A DNA stretch of 64,000 nucleotides from a bacterium (GTDB taxonomy: Bacteria; SZUA-79; Acidulodesulfobacterales; Acidulodesulfobacteraceae): the NCBI GenBank assembly GCA_021818985.1, contig JAKASO010000005.1, positions 1 through 64,000 on the forward strand, given 5' to 3'. Positions 16,974 to 26,527 of the stretch are shown in pieces. Position 1 is the first letter of the stretch. Each line of letters opens with the position of its first letter. Below the pieces are notes generated by a model, which saw only the letters and a list, made by a program, of their open reading frames with translations, was not told the DNA's origin and made no database searches. A program made the position numbers and the translations under genes.

Positions 16974-18499
16974 AACGAGGTAACCGATTGAGATGCAAAA
17001 TGTATGAACATTTGCGGATATATGCCCAATAATAACGTAAATATCAGTGAAATTATGATCGTTATTATTAAAGACGGGGTTATATTAGCCGCAATAGCCG
17101 TCATATTAGCGGAAGATTCACCAAGTTCGACTTGATCAGCATCCCCATTACTAATCATATACATTCTTACAATTATCTTAATATAATAAAAAGCGGCAAG
17201 AGCGCTGTTTAAAAGGGCTATAAAAATAAGCCAGTCATAATTCGATTTTATCGCCGCCGAAAATACATAGAATTTACCCATAAATCCTGAAGTAACCGGG
17301 ATTCCCGCTAAAGCCAATAGAAAAAAGCTCATAGAAGCGGAAATAAGCGGATATTTGTAGCCTATTCCGGAATAACTTTTAATATCAAATGAAGCAATAT
17401 TAAGGTTTTCAAAAACGATTACAATGGCAAACGCTCCCGCCGTCATAAAAACATAGGATAACAGATAAAATAAAGTTGCGGTATAACCGTAATGCCCGCC
17501 TCCAATAATACCGATAAGCATATATCCGGCCTGTGCTATTGACGAGTAAGCTAACAGCCTTTTTATATTTGTCTGTAAAAGCGCCGCAAGGTTACCGAAT
17601 GTCATCGTTAATACCGACAATATCCATAAAATATTGTAGAAGTTAAACACGGAACTATCGAATATGGAACTGAATACCCTGATAAATATTGCAAATGCCG
17701 CAACTTTTATTCCTGTAGCCATAAGATTAGTAACGGTGGTTGGAGCCCCGTCATAACTATCCGGTGTCCACGCATGGAACGGAAACAAAGACATTTTAAA
17801 AGCAAGACCTATTAAGAATAATATCAGCCCTATGGAAAGATAATCTCTTATACTCGCAGATAAACCGCTGTTTGATGATCCGGTATATAAAAAATTATGA
17901 ATATTATAAATATTTAAATGGCCTGTAGCGGCATATATAAAAACGGAACCAAATATCAAAAAAGCTGAGGCAAATGACCCAAGGATAAAGTATTTCAACG
18001 CCGCCTCGGTACTCCTTGTATTGCCTTTTATGTAACCCGTCAGAATATAAGCGCTTATTGACATAAATTCGATTGATAAAAAGATCATAATAAGATTGAC
18101 CGAGGATACGAGGAGCATCATTCCTGCAACGGTAAAAAGAATCAGACTGTAATACTCAGCTAAAGGCAGGTTAAACATCTCAATATATTTTTTAGACATT
18201 AAGATCGTTAACAGTCCCGCAAATAAGATTGCTATAAAAACAAAAACATCCATCCCATCGAATACTACCGATCCAAAAAATCCGTTTATATTCTGATTGG
18301 AGAGCATTAAAACATATAAGATCGAAAAAACGATGCCTATAAGCGAAAGATAATAAGAATTATCGTTATCCGGCAATTTCCTGAATAACCCTAAGAACAG
18401 CACTATAAAGGCAAATATAACTATCACTAATTCGGGCATTACGGAGAGTAAACTTCTTTCGACCAAGTAGTTATTGTATATCTGCAAGGTATTAAGCAT
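16961..18499 (-). CDS. nuoN: NADH-quinone oxidoreductase subunit N
   Basis: The antiporter-like membrane subunit has about 14 transmembrane helices in 512 residues, with the conserved KMSLFPFHAWTPDSYDGAPT and AYSSIAQAGYMLIG stretches carrying channel lysines and histidine. It is one of the three proton-pumping subunits of complex I. Its start overlaps the nuoM stop by 8 bases. It is last of the nuo genes and leads into ispE. Confidence 0.96.
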   Translation of the reverse strand: MLNTLQIYNNYLVERSLLSVMPELVIVIFAFIVLFLGLFRKLPDNDNSYYLSLIGIVFSILYVLMLSNQNINGFFGSVVFDGMDVFVFIAILFAGLLTILMSKKYIEMFNLPLAEYYSLILFTVAGMMLLVSSVNLIMIFLSIEFMSISAYILTGYIKGNTRSTEAALKYFILGSFASAFLIFGSVFIYAATGHLNIYNIHNFLYTGSSNSGLSASIRDYLSIGLILFLIGLAFKMSLFPFHAWTPDSYDGAPTTVTNLMATGIKVAAFAIFIRVFSSIFDSSVFNFYNILWILSVLTMTFGNLAALLQTNIKRLLAYSSIAQAGYMLIGIIGGGHYGYTATLFYLLSYVFMTAGAFAIVIVFENLNIASFDIKSYSGIGYKYPLISASMSFFLLALAGIPVTSGFMGKFYVFSAAIKSNYDWLIFIALLNSALAAFYYIKIIVRMYMISNGDADQVELGESSANMTAIAANITPSLIITIIISLIFTLLLGIYPQMFIHFASQSVTSLWKI

Positions 18500-20033
18500 T
18501 AAATAACCCTATTTTTGCTTTAATTAAATTATATGCGTATTTATGATGATTAATCATATTTACAAAATGAGTAACAGTAGGATCTATCCTGCTTAAAAAA
18601 GGCGTTGGATAAAGCCCTATATATAACATTAGGAATATAAGAGGTATAATCGTTACGATTTCTCTAAGATCCATATCTTTAAACTGCTCATTTTTGCTGT
18701 TCGTTATGTTCTGGAACATAACCCTTTGGAACATCCAGAGCAGATATACCGCTGCAAAGATGACGCCACTCGTTGCAATGACGGTAAATACCGTATATTG
18801 CTTAAACGAACCTACTAATATCAAGAATTCGCCCACAAAACCATTAAGACCAGGCAAACCTATGGATGATAAAACGGTAATCATAAATAACGCCGCAAGG
18901 ATCGGAACCTTTTTAGCAATTCCTCCAAAATCGGAAATCAATCTGGTATGTCTCCTTTCATACAGCATGCCGACAAAAAGAAAAAGCGCCCCGGTCGAAA
19001 TGCCGTGGTTTATAAGTTGAAGTATGGAACCATCAACACTTATTGCCGTCATCGCAAATAAGCCTAACATTATAAATCCCATATGAGAAATGCTTGAAAA
19101 GGCGACAAGCCTTTTTAGGTCTTTTTGCACCATCGAAACTAAGGCGCCGTAAATTATGCCTATAACGGCTAAAACAAGTATGAACGGCGTCAATATCAGG
19201 GTAGCTTCAGGCATCAAAGGGATAGCAAATCTGAAAAATCCGTATATACCAAATTTTAAAAGCACTCCGGCAAGAATAACGCTACCGGCAGTGGGCGCCT
19301 CGGTATGCGCATCTGCAAGCCATGTATGAAACGGAAAAACCGGAACTTTTACCGCAAAACCAATAAAAATGGCAATAAATAATATTATCTGAAGCCCCAA
19401 AGGTATGTGAGTATGATAGAGTTTTAAAATATTAAATGTAAAACTGCCGGTCTGATCATAATGCAGGATAAATATTACGATAAGTCCAAAAAGCATTATC
19501 AGCGAACCGGCTAATGTGTAAAGGATGAATTTTACGGCGGAATATATTTTTCTTGCCGATCCCCAAATACCGATAATAAAATACATCGGGATAAGCATAA
19601 ATTCCCAAAACAGATAAAATAGAAGAATATCGAGAGCGGCAAAAGTACCGATCATAAAGGTCTCTAAAGCTAACATCAGGATAACGAATTCTTTAACATG
19701 AACCTTGACGTATTTATAGCTGGAAAGCAGCGAAATAAAGCTCAGCAATGTCGTTAAAAGAATCAAAAACAGGCTTACGCCGTCAATCCCAAGATAATAA
19801 GTGGCTCCAAATGTCTTTATCCACCTGAACTTTTCAACGAACTGAAATTCATAAGCAGATGATTTGAAATAGACAAATAGAAAAATTGAAATGATAAATT
19901 CTACAAGTGATAAAAATGTAGCAAGGTTTCTAAGCAGCCGCTCATTTTCTTTATTTATAAAAAATAAAAAAATACCGGAAACCAAAGGAAAAAATATCAA
20001 GATTGATAAAATATATTTTAGAAATAGACCCAT
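18492..20033 (-). CDS. nuoM: NADH-quinone oxidoreductase subunit M
   Basis: This 513-residue proton-pumping antiporter-like subunit carries the family stretches ALETFMIGTFAALDILLFYLFWE (discontinuous-helix Glu), KVPVFPFHTWLADAHTEAPT and AFSSISHMGFIMLG. About 14 helices are visible. It follows nuoL by 32 bases and overlaps nuoN. Confidence 0.97.
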   Translation of the reverse strand: MGLFLKYILSILIFFPLVSGIFLFFINKENERLLRNLATFLSLVEFIISIFLFVYFKSSAYEFQFVEKFRWIKTFGATYYLGIDGVSLFLILLTTLLSFISLLSSYKYVKVHVKEFVILMLALETFMIGTFAALDILLFYLFWEFMLIPMYFIIGIWGSARKIYSAVKFILYTLAGSLIMLFGLIVIFILHYDQTGSFTFNILKLYHTHIPLGLQIILFIAIFIGFAVKVPVFPFHTWLADAHTEAPTAGSVILAGVLLKFGIYGFFRFAIPLMPEATLILTPFILVLAVIGIIYGALVSMVQKDLKRLVAFSSISHMGFIMLGLFAMTAISVDGSILQLINHGISTGALFLFVGMLYERRHTRLISDFGGIAKKVPILAALFMITVLSSIGLPGLNGFVGEFLILVGSFKQYTVFTVIATSGVIFAAVYLLWMFQRVMFQNITNSKNEQFKDMDLREIVTIIPLIFLMLYIGLYPTPFLSRIDPTVTHFVNMINHHKYAYNLIKAKIGLFNA

Positions 20034-20065
20034 ATCAGATCGCTCTTTATGTTATCTTATGTTGT

Positions 20066-21949
20066 TTATTTAATAAAATAATACGCAAGTAAAGCTATCA
20101 CCCCGATCATTAAAGTGAGGGCGTAGCTCATAACCATACCGTTCTGCACTCTTCTAACCCTGCCTGAAAAGGAGGCAAATCCCTGAGCAAGACCATTAAC
20201 GGCCCCGTCAATAACAAAAGTATCTACAACCCTCCATAGATAAACGGAAAAATTCTTTAGCGGAGTTACGATTAACTGATCATATATTTCGTCAATATAT
20301 ACCTTATTAAAAGATAGTTCATATACCGGTTTGAATATTCGTTTGATCTTTTCTGTATCGAACGCCTGTTTAATATAGAATAGATAAGCGGTGTAAATTC
20401 CAAGCGCTCCGGCTAAAACCGATATAGAGCTCAACAAAAACCATGGATAATAATTTACAAACGGCGAGAAAACAAAAGAGTTTTGAAAATCCCTATGTAA
20501 AAATAAATAAAACAAGGAATGGTCAAATGGCGGTATCCCTATAAATCCAACGACGGCGGCAAGGCTTGCAAGAATTATCATCGGTATTGTCATAACTTTA
20601 GAAGATTCGTGAACATGAACGGACGGATCAACATGCGATTCGCCAAAAAACACCCTGAAGATAATCCTAAAGATATAAAACGCCGTCATAAACGCCGTTA
20701 CTTCCCCCATAATCCATAATATATAATAGCCTTTGTTGAATGTATCCGCCAGAATAGCATCCTTACTAAAAAACCCCGAAAAAGGCGGAATACCGGATAA
20801 TGCAAGCGCACCGACGATAAATGTTACGGCGGTTATTTTCATCTTTGAATACAGTTTGCCCATCTTTCGCAAATCGAGTTCTCCGCTCATAGCGTGCATT
20901 ACGCTGCCTGCCGTTAAAAACAAAAGTCCCTTAAATACCGCATGCGATATAAGATGGAATATTCCGGCAGCATACGAACCTATTCCAACCGCCATGAACA
21001 TATAACCCAACTGGCTTATCGTAGAATAAGCAATTATCCTTTTTATGTCATACTGCGTTAATGCGATAAAAGCCGCCAAAAAAGCCGTAAAACCGCCGAT
21101 ATATGCAACAACATGGGAAGCAAACGGCGAATAAGAAAAAATTACATGACATCTTGCCACTAAATAAACTCCGGCGGTAACCATAGTAGCCGCATGAATT
21201 AAGGAACTGACAGGGGTTGGACCTTCCATGGCGTCTGGAAGCCAGATATGAAGCGGAAATTGTGCCGATTTACCGACAGCTCCCGCAAATAACAGAAGTG
21301 CTATGATAGTAACCAAGTAACCGGGAAGTGACGGCATCATGCCGAAAACCGACGTATAATTAAGAGTTCCGGTCGAAACAAATATCAACATCACGCCTAG
21401 ACCGAAACCAAAATCACCTACCCTGTTGACTATAAACGCCTTTTTAGCCGCATCAGATGCCGATTTTTTTTCGTACCAGAACCCTATGAGTATATATGAA
21501 CAGAAACCAACCGCTTCCCAAAAGACATATAGAAGCAGGAAATTATTGGCAAGAACAAGCATTATCATTGAAAAAACGAAAAGGTTCATATAAGAGAAGT
21601 ATCTTGCAAAGCCCTTATCCCCCTTCATATATCCTATAGAATAAATATGCACTAAAGCGCTCACTCCTGTTACCATCACGAGCATAATGACTGAGAGCCT
21701 GTCAATATATGTGGAGATATTAGTTTTGAAAGTGGATGCATATATCCATGGGTAAAGAATTGCGGTAAAACCATGGGTGGATGCAACGGTTATAAAAAGG
21801 GCAACGGAAAATAAAAAGGATATGACTATGGATATACTACCTATGTATCCGGCGTAATTTTTAAGATATTTTCCGAAAACTCCAAGCAGAATTGCTCCCA
21901 ACATTGGAAAAAACGGAATTGACCAAACAAGCAAATCTTTTGTGTCCAT
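20066..21949 (-). CDS. nuoL: NADH-quinone oxidoreductase subunit L
   Basis: At 627 residues it has the antiporter core (KSAQFPLHIWLPDAMEGPTPVS, AYSTISQLGYMFMA) and the long C-terminal extension. This extension holds the lateral helix (about 530-590, ...FNKVYIDEIYDQLIVTPLKNFS) and a final membrane anchor. NuoL is the distal proton-pumping subunit. It follows nuoK by 24 bases. Confidence 0.97.
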   Translation of the reverse strand: MDTKDLLVWSIPFFPMLGAILLGVFGKYLKNYAGYIGSISIVISFLFSVALFITVASTHGFTAILYPWIYASTFKTNISTYIDRLSVIMLVMVTGVSALVHIYSIGYMKGDKGFARYFSYMNLFVFSMIMLVLANNFLLLYVFWEAVGFCSYILIGFWYEKKSASDAAKKAFIVNRVGDFGFGLGVMLIFVSTGTLNYTSVFGMMPSLPGYLVTIIALLLFAGAVGKSAQFPLHIWLPDAMEGPTPVSSLIHAATMVTAGVYLVARCHVIFSYSPFASHVVAYIGGFTAFLAAFIALTQYDIKRIIAYSTISQLGYMFMAVGIGSYAAGIFHLISHAVFKGLLFLTAGSVMHAMSGELDLRKMGKLYSKMKITAVTFIVGALALSGIPPFSGFFSKDAILADTFNKGYYILWIMGEVTAFMTAFYIFRIIFRVFFGESHVDPSVHVHESSKVMTIPMIILASLAAVVGFIGIPPFDHSLFYLFLHRDFQNSFVFSPFVNYYPWFLLSSISVLAGALGIYTAYLFYIKQAFDTEKIKRIFKPVYELSFNKVYIDEIYDQLIVTPLKNFSVYLWRVVDTFVIDGAVNGLAQGFASFSGRVRRVQNGMVMSYALTLMIGVIALLAYYFIK

Positions 21950-21973
21950 AAAAGATCCTTAGTTAAATTTTTA

Positions 21974-22273
21974 TTACCACTTTAGTTCATTTGCTTTATC
22001 AATATTTATAGTTCCTTTTTCTCTGTAAAACGCAATTGCAATTCCAAGGGCTATTGCGGCTTCTGCGGCAGCAACCACCATAACGAAAATAACGAAGATA
22101 TCGCCGCTTATGAGGTTTAAATAGCCGGAAACCGCAACAAATCCTAAATTAGCCGCATTAAACATAAGCTCTAAACTCATAAAAACGACTATAAGATTTT
22201 TTCTTATAAGGACCCCAAGCCCTCCAATGGAAAACAGGATGCCAGCCACAATTAAATAAGCATTAATGTCCAT
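21974..22273 (-). CDS. nuoK: NADH-quinone oxidoreductase subunit K
   Basis: The protein has three transmembrane helices, with Glu residues in LMSLELMFNAANL and VAAAEAAIALGIAIA that belong to the proton path. ATG 22273 is preferred over the upstream in-frame start at 22306: it has AAGGT about 8 bases ahead, gives the usual ~100-residue protein and does not run into nuoJ. Confidence 0.95.
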   Translation of the reverse strand: MDINAYLIVAGILFSIGGLGVLIRKNLIVVFMSLELMFNAANLGFVAVSGYLNLISGDIFVIFVMVVAAAEAAIALGIAIAFYREKGTINIDKANELKW

Positions 22274-22286
22274 TTTTATTACCTTT

Positions 22287-22784
22287 TTAAAATTTGCGCC
22301 TTGCAAATATAAATGCCCCTATAATAGCAATTAAAAGCAGAATTGAAGCAACCTCAAACGGAAATATGTATTTAGTGAACAAAAATTCGCCTATTATCTG
22401 GGTGTTTCCAATTGTTTTAATAAAAGCAGTGGTATAGATCCCAGTTGGCACTTTCCCCGAACCTTTAATTGCATATAAAAAAATCTCAAAAAACAGCAAA
22501 ATAAAAGATATGACGGCAATAAACATCTGATGAAAATCCTTCGGTATATTTTTTGCGTTAGCAAGATTTAACAGCATTATAACTAAAACTACAAGCACCA
22601 TGATTGCGCCGGCATAAACAAGAACCTGCATGGCTGCAAGAAATTCCATATCAAGGATCACATAAAAACCGGCTATTGCAAAAAAGCACAAAACAAGATA
22701 TAGAGCAGAGGTTAAAGGATTCCTTGAAAGTATAACCATTAATGCCGAGTAAATTGCAATTATTGAAAAAACATAAAAGAGCAT
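22287..22784 (-). CDS. nuoJ: NADH-quinone oxidoreductase subunit J
   Basis: The 165-residue membrane subunit has five hydrophobic helices and the family segment EFLAAMQVLVYAGAIMVLVVLVIML. It takes part in coupling between the quinone site and the pump arm. It lies 13 bases before nuoK and 91 bases after nuoI; that upstream gap is larger than most in this operon and shows no hairpin. Confidence 0.95.
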   Translation of the reverse strand: MLFYVFSIIAIYSALMVILSRNPLTSALYLVLCFFAIAGFYVILDMEFLAAMQVLVYAGAIMVLVVLVIMLLNLANAKNIPKDFHQMFIAVISFILLFFEIFLYAIKGSGKVPTGIYTTAFIKTIGNTQIIGEFLFTKYIFPFEVASILLLIAIIGAFIFARRKF

Positions 22785-22875
22785 CGTTTAATGATCCCTG
22801 TTAAAATTAAGATATATTAGCCAAATCCCAGCTTAGAAAATTATAAACTATAAACCTTATATGTATATTGAAATA

Positions 22876-23388
22876 TTACAGTTTAATAAGCTTTTCTATT
22901 CCGTAAACAGCTTCATCTCTGGTATAAACAGCCAGCTCGTATTTATCCGACATGCTGATAGCCTCTTCGGGACATATTTCCTCGCAATAACCGCAGCAAA
23001 TACATCTGAGCATGTCAATTTCAAAAGAAAAAGGATGTCTTCTTCCATCGTTATATATGCCTTTTTCAAGTTTATCAAGACTGTGATTCATTTTCTGCCT
23101 TTCCGTAAGCTCGTATTCCGCACCGTAATCCACATAGCCTATTACTATCTTTATAGCTTCGGAAGGGCATACGGTCTGGCATAAGATACAGGCAACGCAC
23201 CGCAGCGATTTATCCTGATTTGTATTTAACTTTGGAAAGCCGCGGAATCTTTCGGCTATTTGGAGCCGCTCTCTGGGATATTGAACGGTGACCGGCTTTC
23301 TAAAAAAAGTAGATATAGTAGTCTTTAAACCGACCAGAAGGTTTTTCGAGATTTCTATTACTGATTTTTCTTCTTTTTTCGTATCCAT
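22876..23388 (-). CDS. nuoI: NADH-quinone oxidoreductase subunit I
   Basis: Two 4Fe-4S motifs, CVACILCQTVCP and CICCGYCEEICP, give the N6a and N6b clusters. The N-terminal VQYPRERLQIAERFRGFPKL is typical of NuoI. It passes electrons from NuoG toward NuoB. Length (170) is normal, and it lies between nuoH and nuoJ. Confidence 0.96.
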   Translation of the reverse strand: MDTKKEEKSVIEISKNLLVGLKTTISTFFRKPVTVQYPRERLQIAERFRGFPKLNTNQDKSLRCVACILCQTVCPSEAIKIVIGYVDYGAEYELTERQKMNHSLDKLEKGIYNDGRRHPFSFEIDMLRCICCGYCEEICPEEAISMSDKYELAVYTRDEAVYGIEKLIKL

Positions 23389-23426
23389 ATTAATAATTTA
23401 TACTAATTATTATTTATTACTTTTTA

Positions 23427-24419
23427 TTACTTCCCTAGTAAAATCATCACAAAACCGGTCACAATAATATTGGCAAGGGCAAGCGGAAGTAAAAACTTCC
23501 ACCCAAAATGCATAAGCTCGTCATATCTAAGTCTCGGATATGTCCACCTGAACCATAAATATACTAATATGACGGCAAAAACCTTTATTATGAACCATAT
23601 AACTGACGGCAAAAAAGGACCCTGCCAGCCGCCAAGAAATAGCGTTGTTATAATGGCGCTGTTTACCACTATTTGGGCATATTCCCCGATAAAATAAAAG
23701 GCAAACTTCATACTGGAGTATTCCGTATGAAATCCGGCAACAAGCTCTCCTTCGGCTTCTCCAAGATCAAAAGGCACCCTGTTCATTTCTGCCGTAGAGG
23801 CTATTAGATATATCAAAAAGCCTGCCGGCTGAAATACTATAAACCAGATATGGGACTGGGCAGAAACGATATTTGCCAAACTTAAACTGCCGGCTATCAT
23901 TATAACCCCGATTATGGAAAGGGCAAGGGAGATTTCATAGCTTATCATTTGAGCCGCAGTTCTTAAACCGCCTAATAAAGCATACTTGCTATTGGAAGCC
24001 CATCCGCCTACGACAACGCCGTAAACTCCCAAAGAGGTAAGCGCAAGGATAAACAGTATGCCTATATTGACATCGGTAATCTGCAACGGAACGATATGTC
24101 CGAGTATTTTTACAGGAGCTCCAAACGGGATAACGGAAAATGTGACTAAAGCCGGAATGACGGCAATTATCGGCGCTAAAATAAATAAAGCCTTATTCGC
24201 CTCCGCAGGAATTATATCTTCTTTAAAGAAAAGCTTTATCCCGTCGGCAATAGGTTGCAGTAATCCATGAAAACCGGCCTCCATAGGACCGAGCCTGTTC
24301 TGGATTCTTGCCGCAATTTTGCGTTCTAAAAGTGTTAGGTAGGCGGCGGCTAACAGTATAATGCCAAAAACCACTATTATTTTAATTATTGTCGAAATAA
24401 GCCAAAAGATCATGGTCAA
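23427..24419 (-). CDS. nuoH: NADH-quinone oxidoreductase subunit H
   Basis: The 330-residue subunit has eight or so membrane helices and the quinone-site stretches ERKIAARIQNRLGPMEAG, AEMNRVPFDLGEAEGELVAGFHTEYSS and FRWTYPRLRYDELM. It forms the membrane side of the quinone cavity. Its start overlaps the nuoG stop by 4 bases (ATGA), indicating translational coupling. Confidence 0.97.
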   Translation of the reverse strand: MTMIFWLISTIIKIIVVFGIILLAAAYLTLLERKIAARIQNRLGPMEAGFHGLLQPIADGIKLFFKEDIIPAEANKALFILAPIIAVIPALVTFSVIPFGAPVKILGHIVPLQITDVNIGILFILALTSLGVYGVVVGGWASNSKYALLGGLRTAAQMISYEISLALSIIGVIMIAGSLSLANIVSAQSHIWFIVFQPAGFLIYLIASTAEMNRVPFDLGEAEGELVAGFHTEYSSMKFAFYFIGEYAQIVVNSAIITTLFLGGWQGPFLPSVIWFIIKVFAVILVYLWFRWTYPRLRYDELMHFGWKFLLPLALANIIVTGFVMILLGK

Positions 24420-26500
24420 TATAATGATAATATTTTTGCCGGTTCGTTATAATAAAATCTGCTTCTTGGTTTGATTTTGTTATAATAAGCCACATTCATG
24501 GATTTAAGTTTTTGTATAAATTCGCCATATTTGCCTTTAATGTCAAAGGGGGTGTTAAGCCTTTCAGAAAGGTCGGAAAGCACTGTGGCAATGTCGTATC
24601 TATATGCGCCGAAATTAAACTCATTATTTATATGCATGAGTTTTCCTTCAAAATTTTCGTAAAAGGCGTCCCGTTCTTCAAGAAAATCATAAACCGGAAT
24701 AACAGCATCAGCCATAGTGGTCAACTGGTTCACTTTTGAGGAAAGAACCCCGAGAAAATCCAAATCCGCAACACTCCTTAATAAACTTATGCCGCTATTT
24801 TCATCTTCTTCGTAATCACCTATATATATTAAATTTTTGATGTCATTTTTTGCGATCCCTTTTATTATTTCTTCATAAGATAACCAGCCCTCAAAAGGAT
24901 AAACCCCGCCGGCAATAAGCCCCCTATAATTAAACGGCTTTATAAGCAGATAAATATATATAACCTTCTGTTCACCCCTCAAAAATTCAACTATCTCTTT
25001 TAAAATAAGAAGTTCTTTATCGCGATAGGCGGACGACATAAAGATATCGCCCAGAACAAATGAAACGGTATTATATTGCAAAAGAGGACTTGCCGTAATA
25101 TTAAGCCGCATATTATTCAAATACTGATATACCCCATCCGCTTCGATATCCGTTTTAACATAGGCTATATCTTCAAACCTTGTAAAATTACGGCTCCTGT
25201 TATCTTTTGCAAGTTTCAGTAAAAATAATTTTCCGCCGTGTTCCCTGTGGTTTTTCATAATATTGTATGAAGCAAAAGGGATCTCGTTTTCGATATCGCC
25301 GATATAAAAAATAAGCTCGGAATTTCGAATAGTTCTTATATCAAAATTTTCTTCCGTTTTAAATACCTCTTTAAATCTGTCAAAATTTTGCCGGTAAAAT
25401 TGGGGCTGCGCAATATCAAAACCTGCCGGCTTAATCACATCTTTCACAAAATTGGATATTATGAATCCGTTGCCGGTTGAAACGGACGAAGAACAAAGAA
25501 CGGCTATTTTTTTATATTCGTTTCCATCGAATATATTTTTAAGCCTGAAAGCAAATCTGTCTAACGCTTCATTATAAGGTAATTCATTAAACCTCGAACC
25601 CTTTTTTACAAGGGGAAATCCGATATAGCCATCAGGAGTTCTGTCAATCGCATCATAAAAAAAACCCTTTTTACAAAGATAGCCTCCGTAAAGGGCAGCG
25701 GCTCTTACCAAAGATTCGTTTTTTTCATATCTATAATATTCTATCTTGCAGGCAGCCGAACATTTATCGCATACTGAAGAAAACGGCGATTCCTGCCAGT
25801 ATCTTTCCTTAAATTTAGACGGCTTGGAAATTAATGCGCCTACAGGACAAACCTCGATGCAATTGCCGCAATAATAACAATCCAAGTATTTCTTTTCTTC
25901 TTTTTGCTCTAAAAAAGCGCCCTCTTTGAAGATAACACCGTCTTGAACTTTATCTTCATGCCTTAATCCTATGTGACTGTTATAACCCTTGTCTTTGACC
26001 TCATAAAAGGGGTTCCCGTACATATCCATACAAATCCTGATGCATCTGCAACACATAATACACCTTGTATCAGTATATTCGATAAGATCGCTTCTAAAAA
26101 TTTTTGTTCTGTCGGGAAAACCCTTTGTATTTTTTTGGATGGTAAGCCCGAATTCAAATGTCAGATCCTGCAAAAGACATTCCCCTGATTTATCGCATAC
26201 AGGGCAATCCATCGCATGATCGAGAAGAAGATTGGATAATACATATTTTCTGGCCTGCCAGACCTTGTCGGTATTGGTCATAATTTCATAGCCCTCTTTT
26301 ACTCTTGCGACGCAGGAAGGAACCGGACGCCCGAGACCTTTTACCTCGACCACGCATATTCTACACGATCCAAAAGGTCTGAGCCTTCTTAAATAACACA
26401 GGGTAGGTATTCTAATCCCTGCCTGAGAAGCCGCCTCGAGAATAGTAAGGCCGGTTTTGGTTATTATTTTTTTGCCGTTTATGGTAATTTCAATATCCAC
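24416..26500 (-). CDS. nuoG: NADH-quinone oxidoreductase subunit G (iron-sulfur/molybdopterin-fold subunit)
   Basis: Cluster ligands are readable in order. The 2Fe-2S set is C35, C46, C49, C63; the His-Cys3 cluster is H95, C99, C102, C108. Two ferredoxin-type motifs follow (C147/150/153/157 and C208/211/214/218). C244-x2-C247-x3-C251-x24-C276 matches the N7 site seen in some bacterial NuoG. The rest (about 280-694) is a reduced molybdopterin-oxidoreductase fold with no sign of bound molybdenum. It receives electrons from the peripheral entry subunit, here the fused flavoprotein encoded just upstream. SfrA of Geobacter is a related alternative name. Confidence 0.93.
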   Translation of the reverse strand: MDIEITINGKKIITKTGLTILEAASQAGIRIPTLCYLRRLRPFGSCRICVVEVKGLGRPVPSCVARVKEGYEIMTNTDKVWQARKYVLSNLLLDHAMDCPVCDKSGECLLQDLTFEFGLTIQKNTKGFPDRTKIFRSDLIEYTDTRCIMCCRCIRICMDMYGNPFYEVKDKGYNSHIGLRHEDKVQDGVIFKEGAFLEQKEEKKYLDCYYCGNCIEVCPVGALISKPSKFKERYWQESPFSSVCDKCSAACKIEYYRYEKNESLVRAAALYGGYLCKKGFFYDAIDRTPDGYIGFPLVKKGSRFNELPYNEALDRFAFRLKNIFDGNEYKKIAVLCSSSVSTGNGFIISNFVKDVIKPAGFDIAQPQFYRQNFDRFKEVFKTEENFDIRTIRNSELIFYIGDIENEIPFASYNIMKNHREHGGKLFLLKLAKDNRSRNFTRFEDIAYVKTDIEADGVYQYLNNMRLNITASPLLQYNTVSFVLGDIFMSSAYRDKELLILKEIVEFLRGEQKVIYIYLLIKPFNYRGLIAGGVYPFEGWLSYEEIIKGIAKNDIKNLIYIGDYEEDENSGISLLRSVADLDFLGVLSSKVNQLTTMADAVIPVYDFLEERDAFYENFEGKLMHINNEFNFGAYRYDIATVLSDLSERLNTPFDIKGKYGEFIQKLKSMNVAYYNKIKPRSRFYYNEPAKILSLY

Positions 26501-26527
26501 TTATAATATCCGCTTACCTTATTTAGT

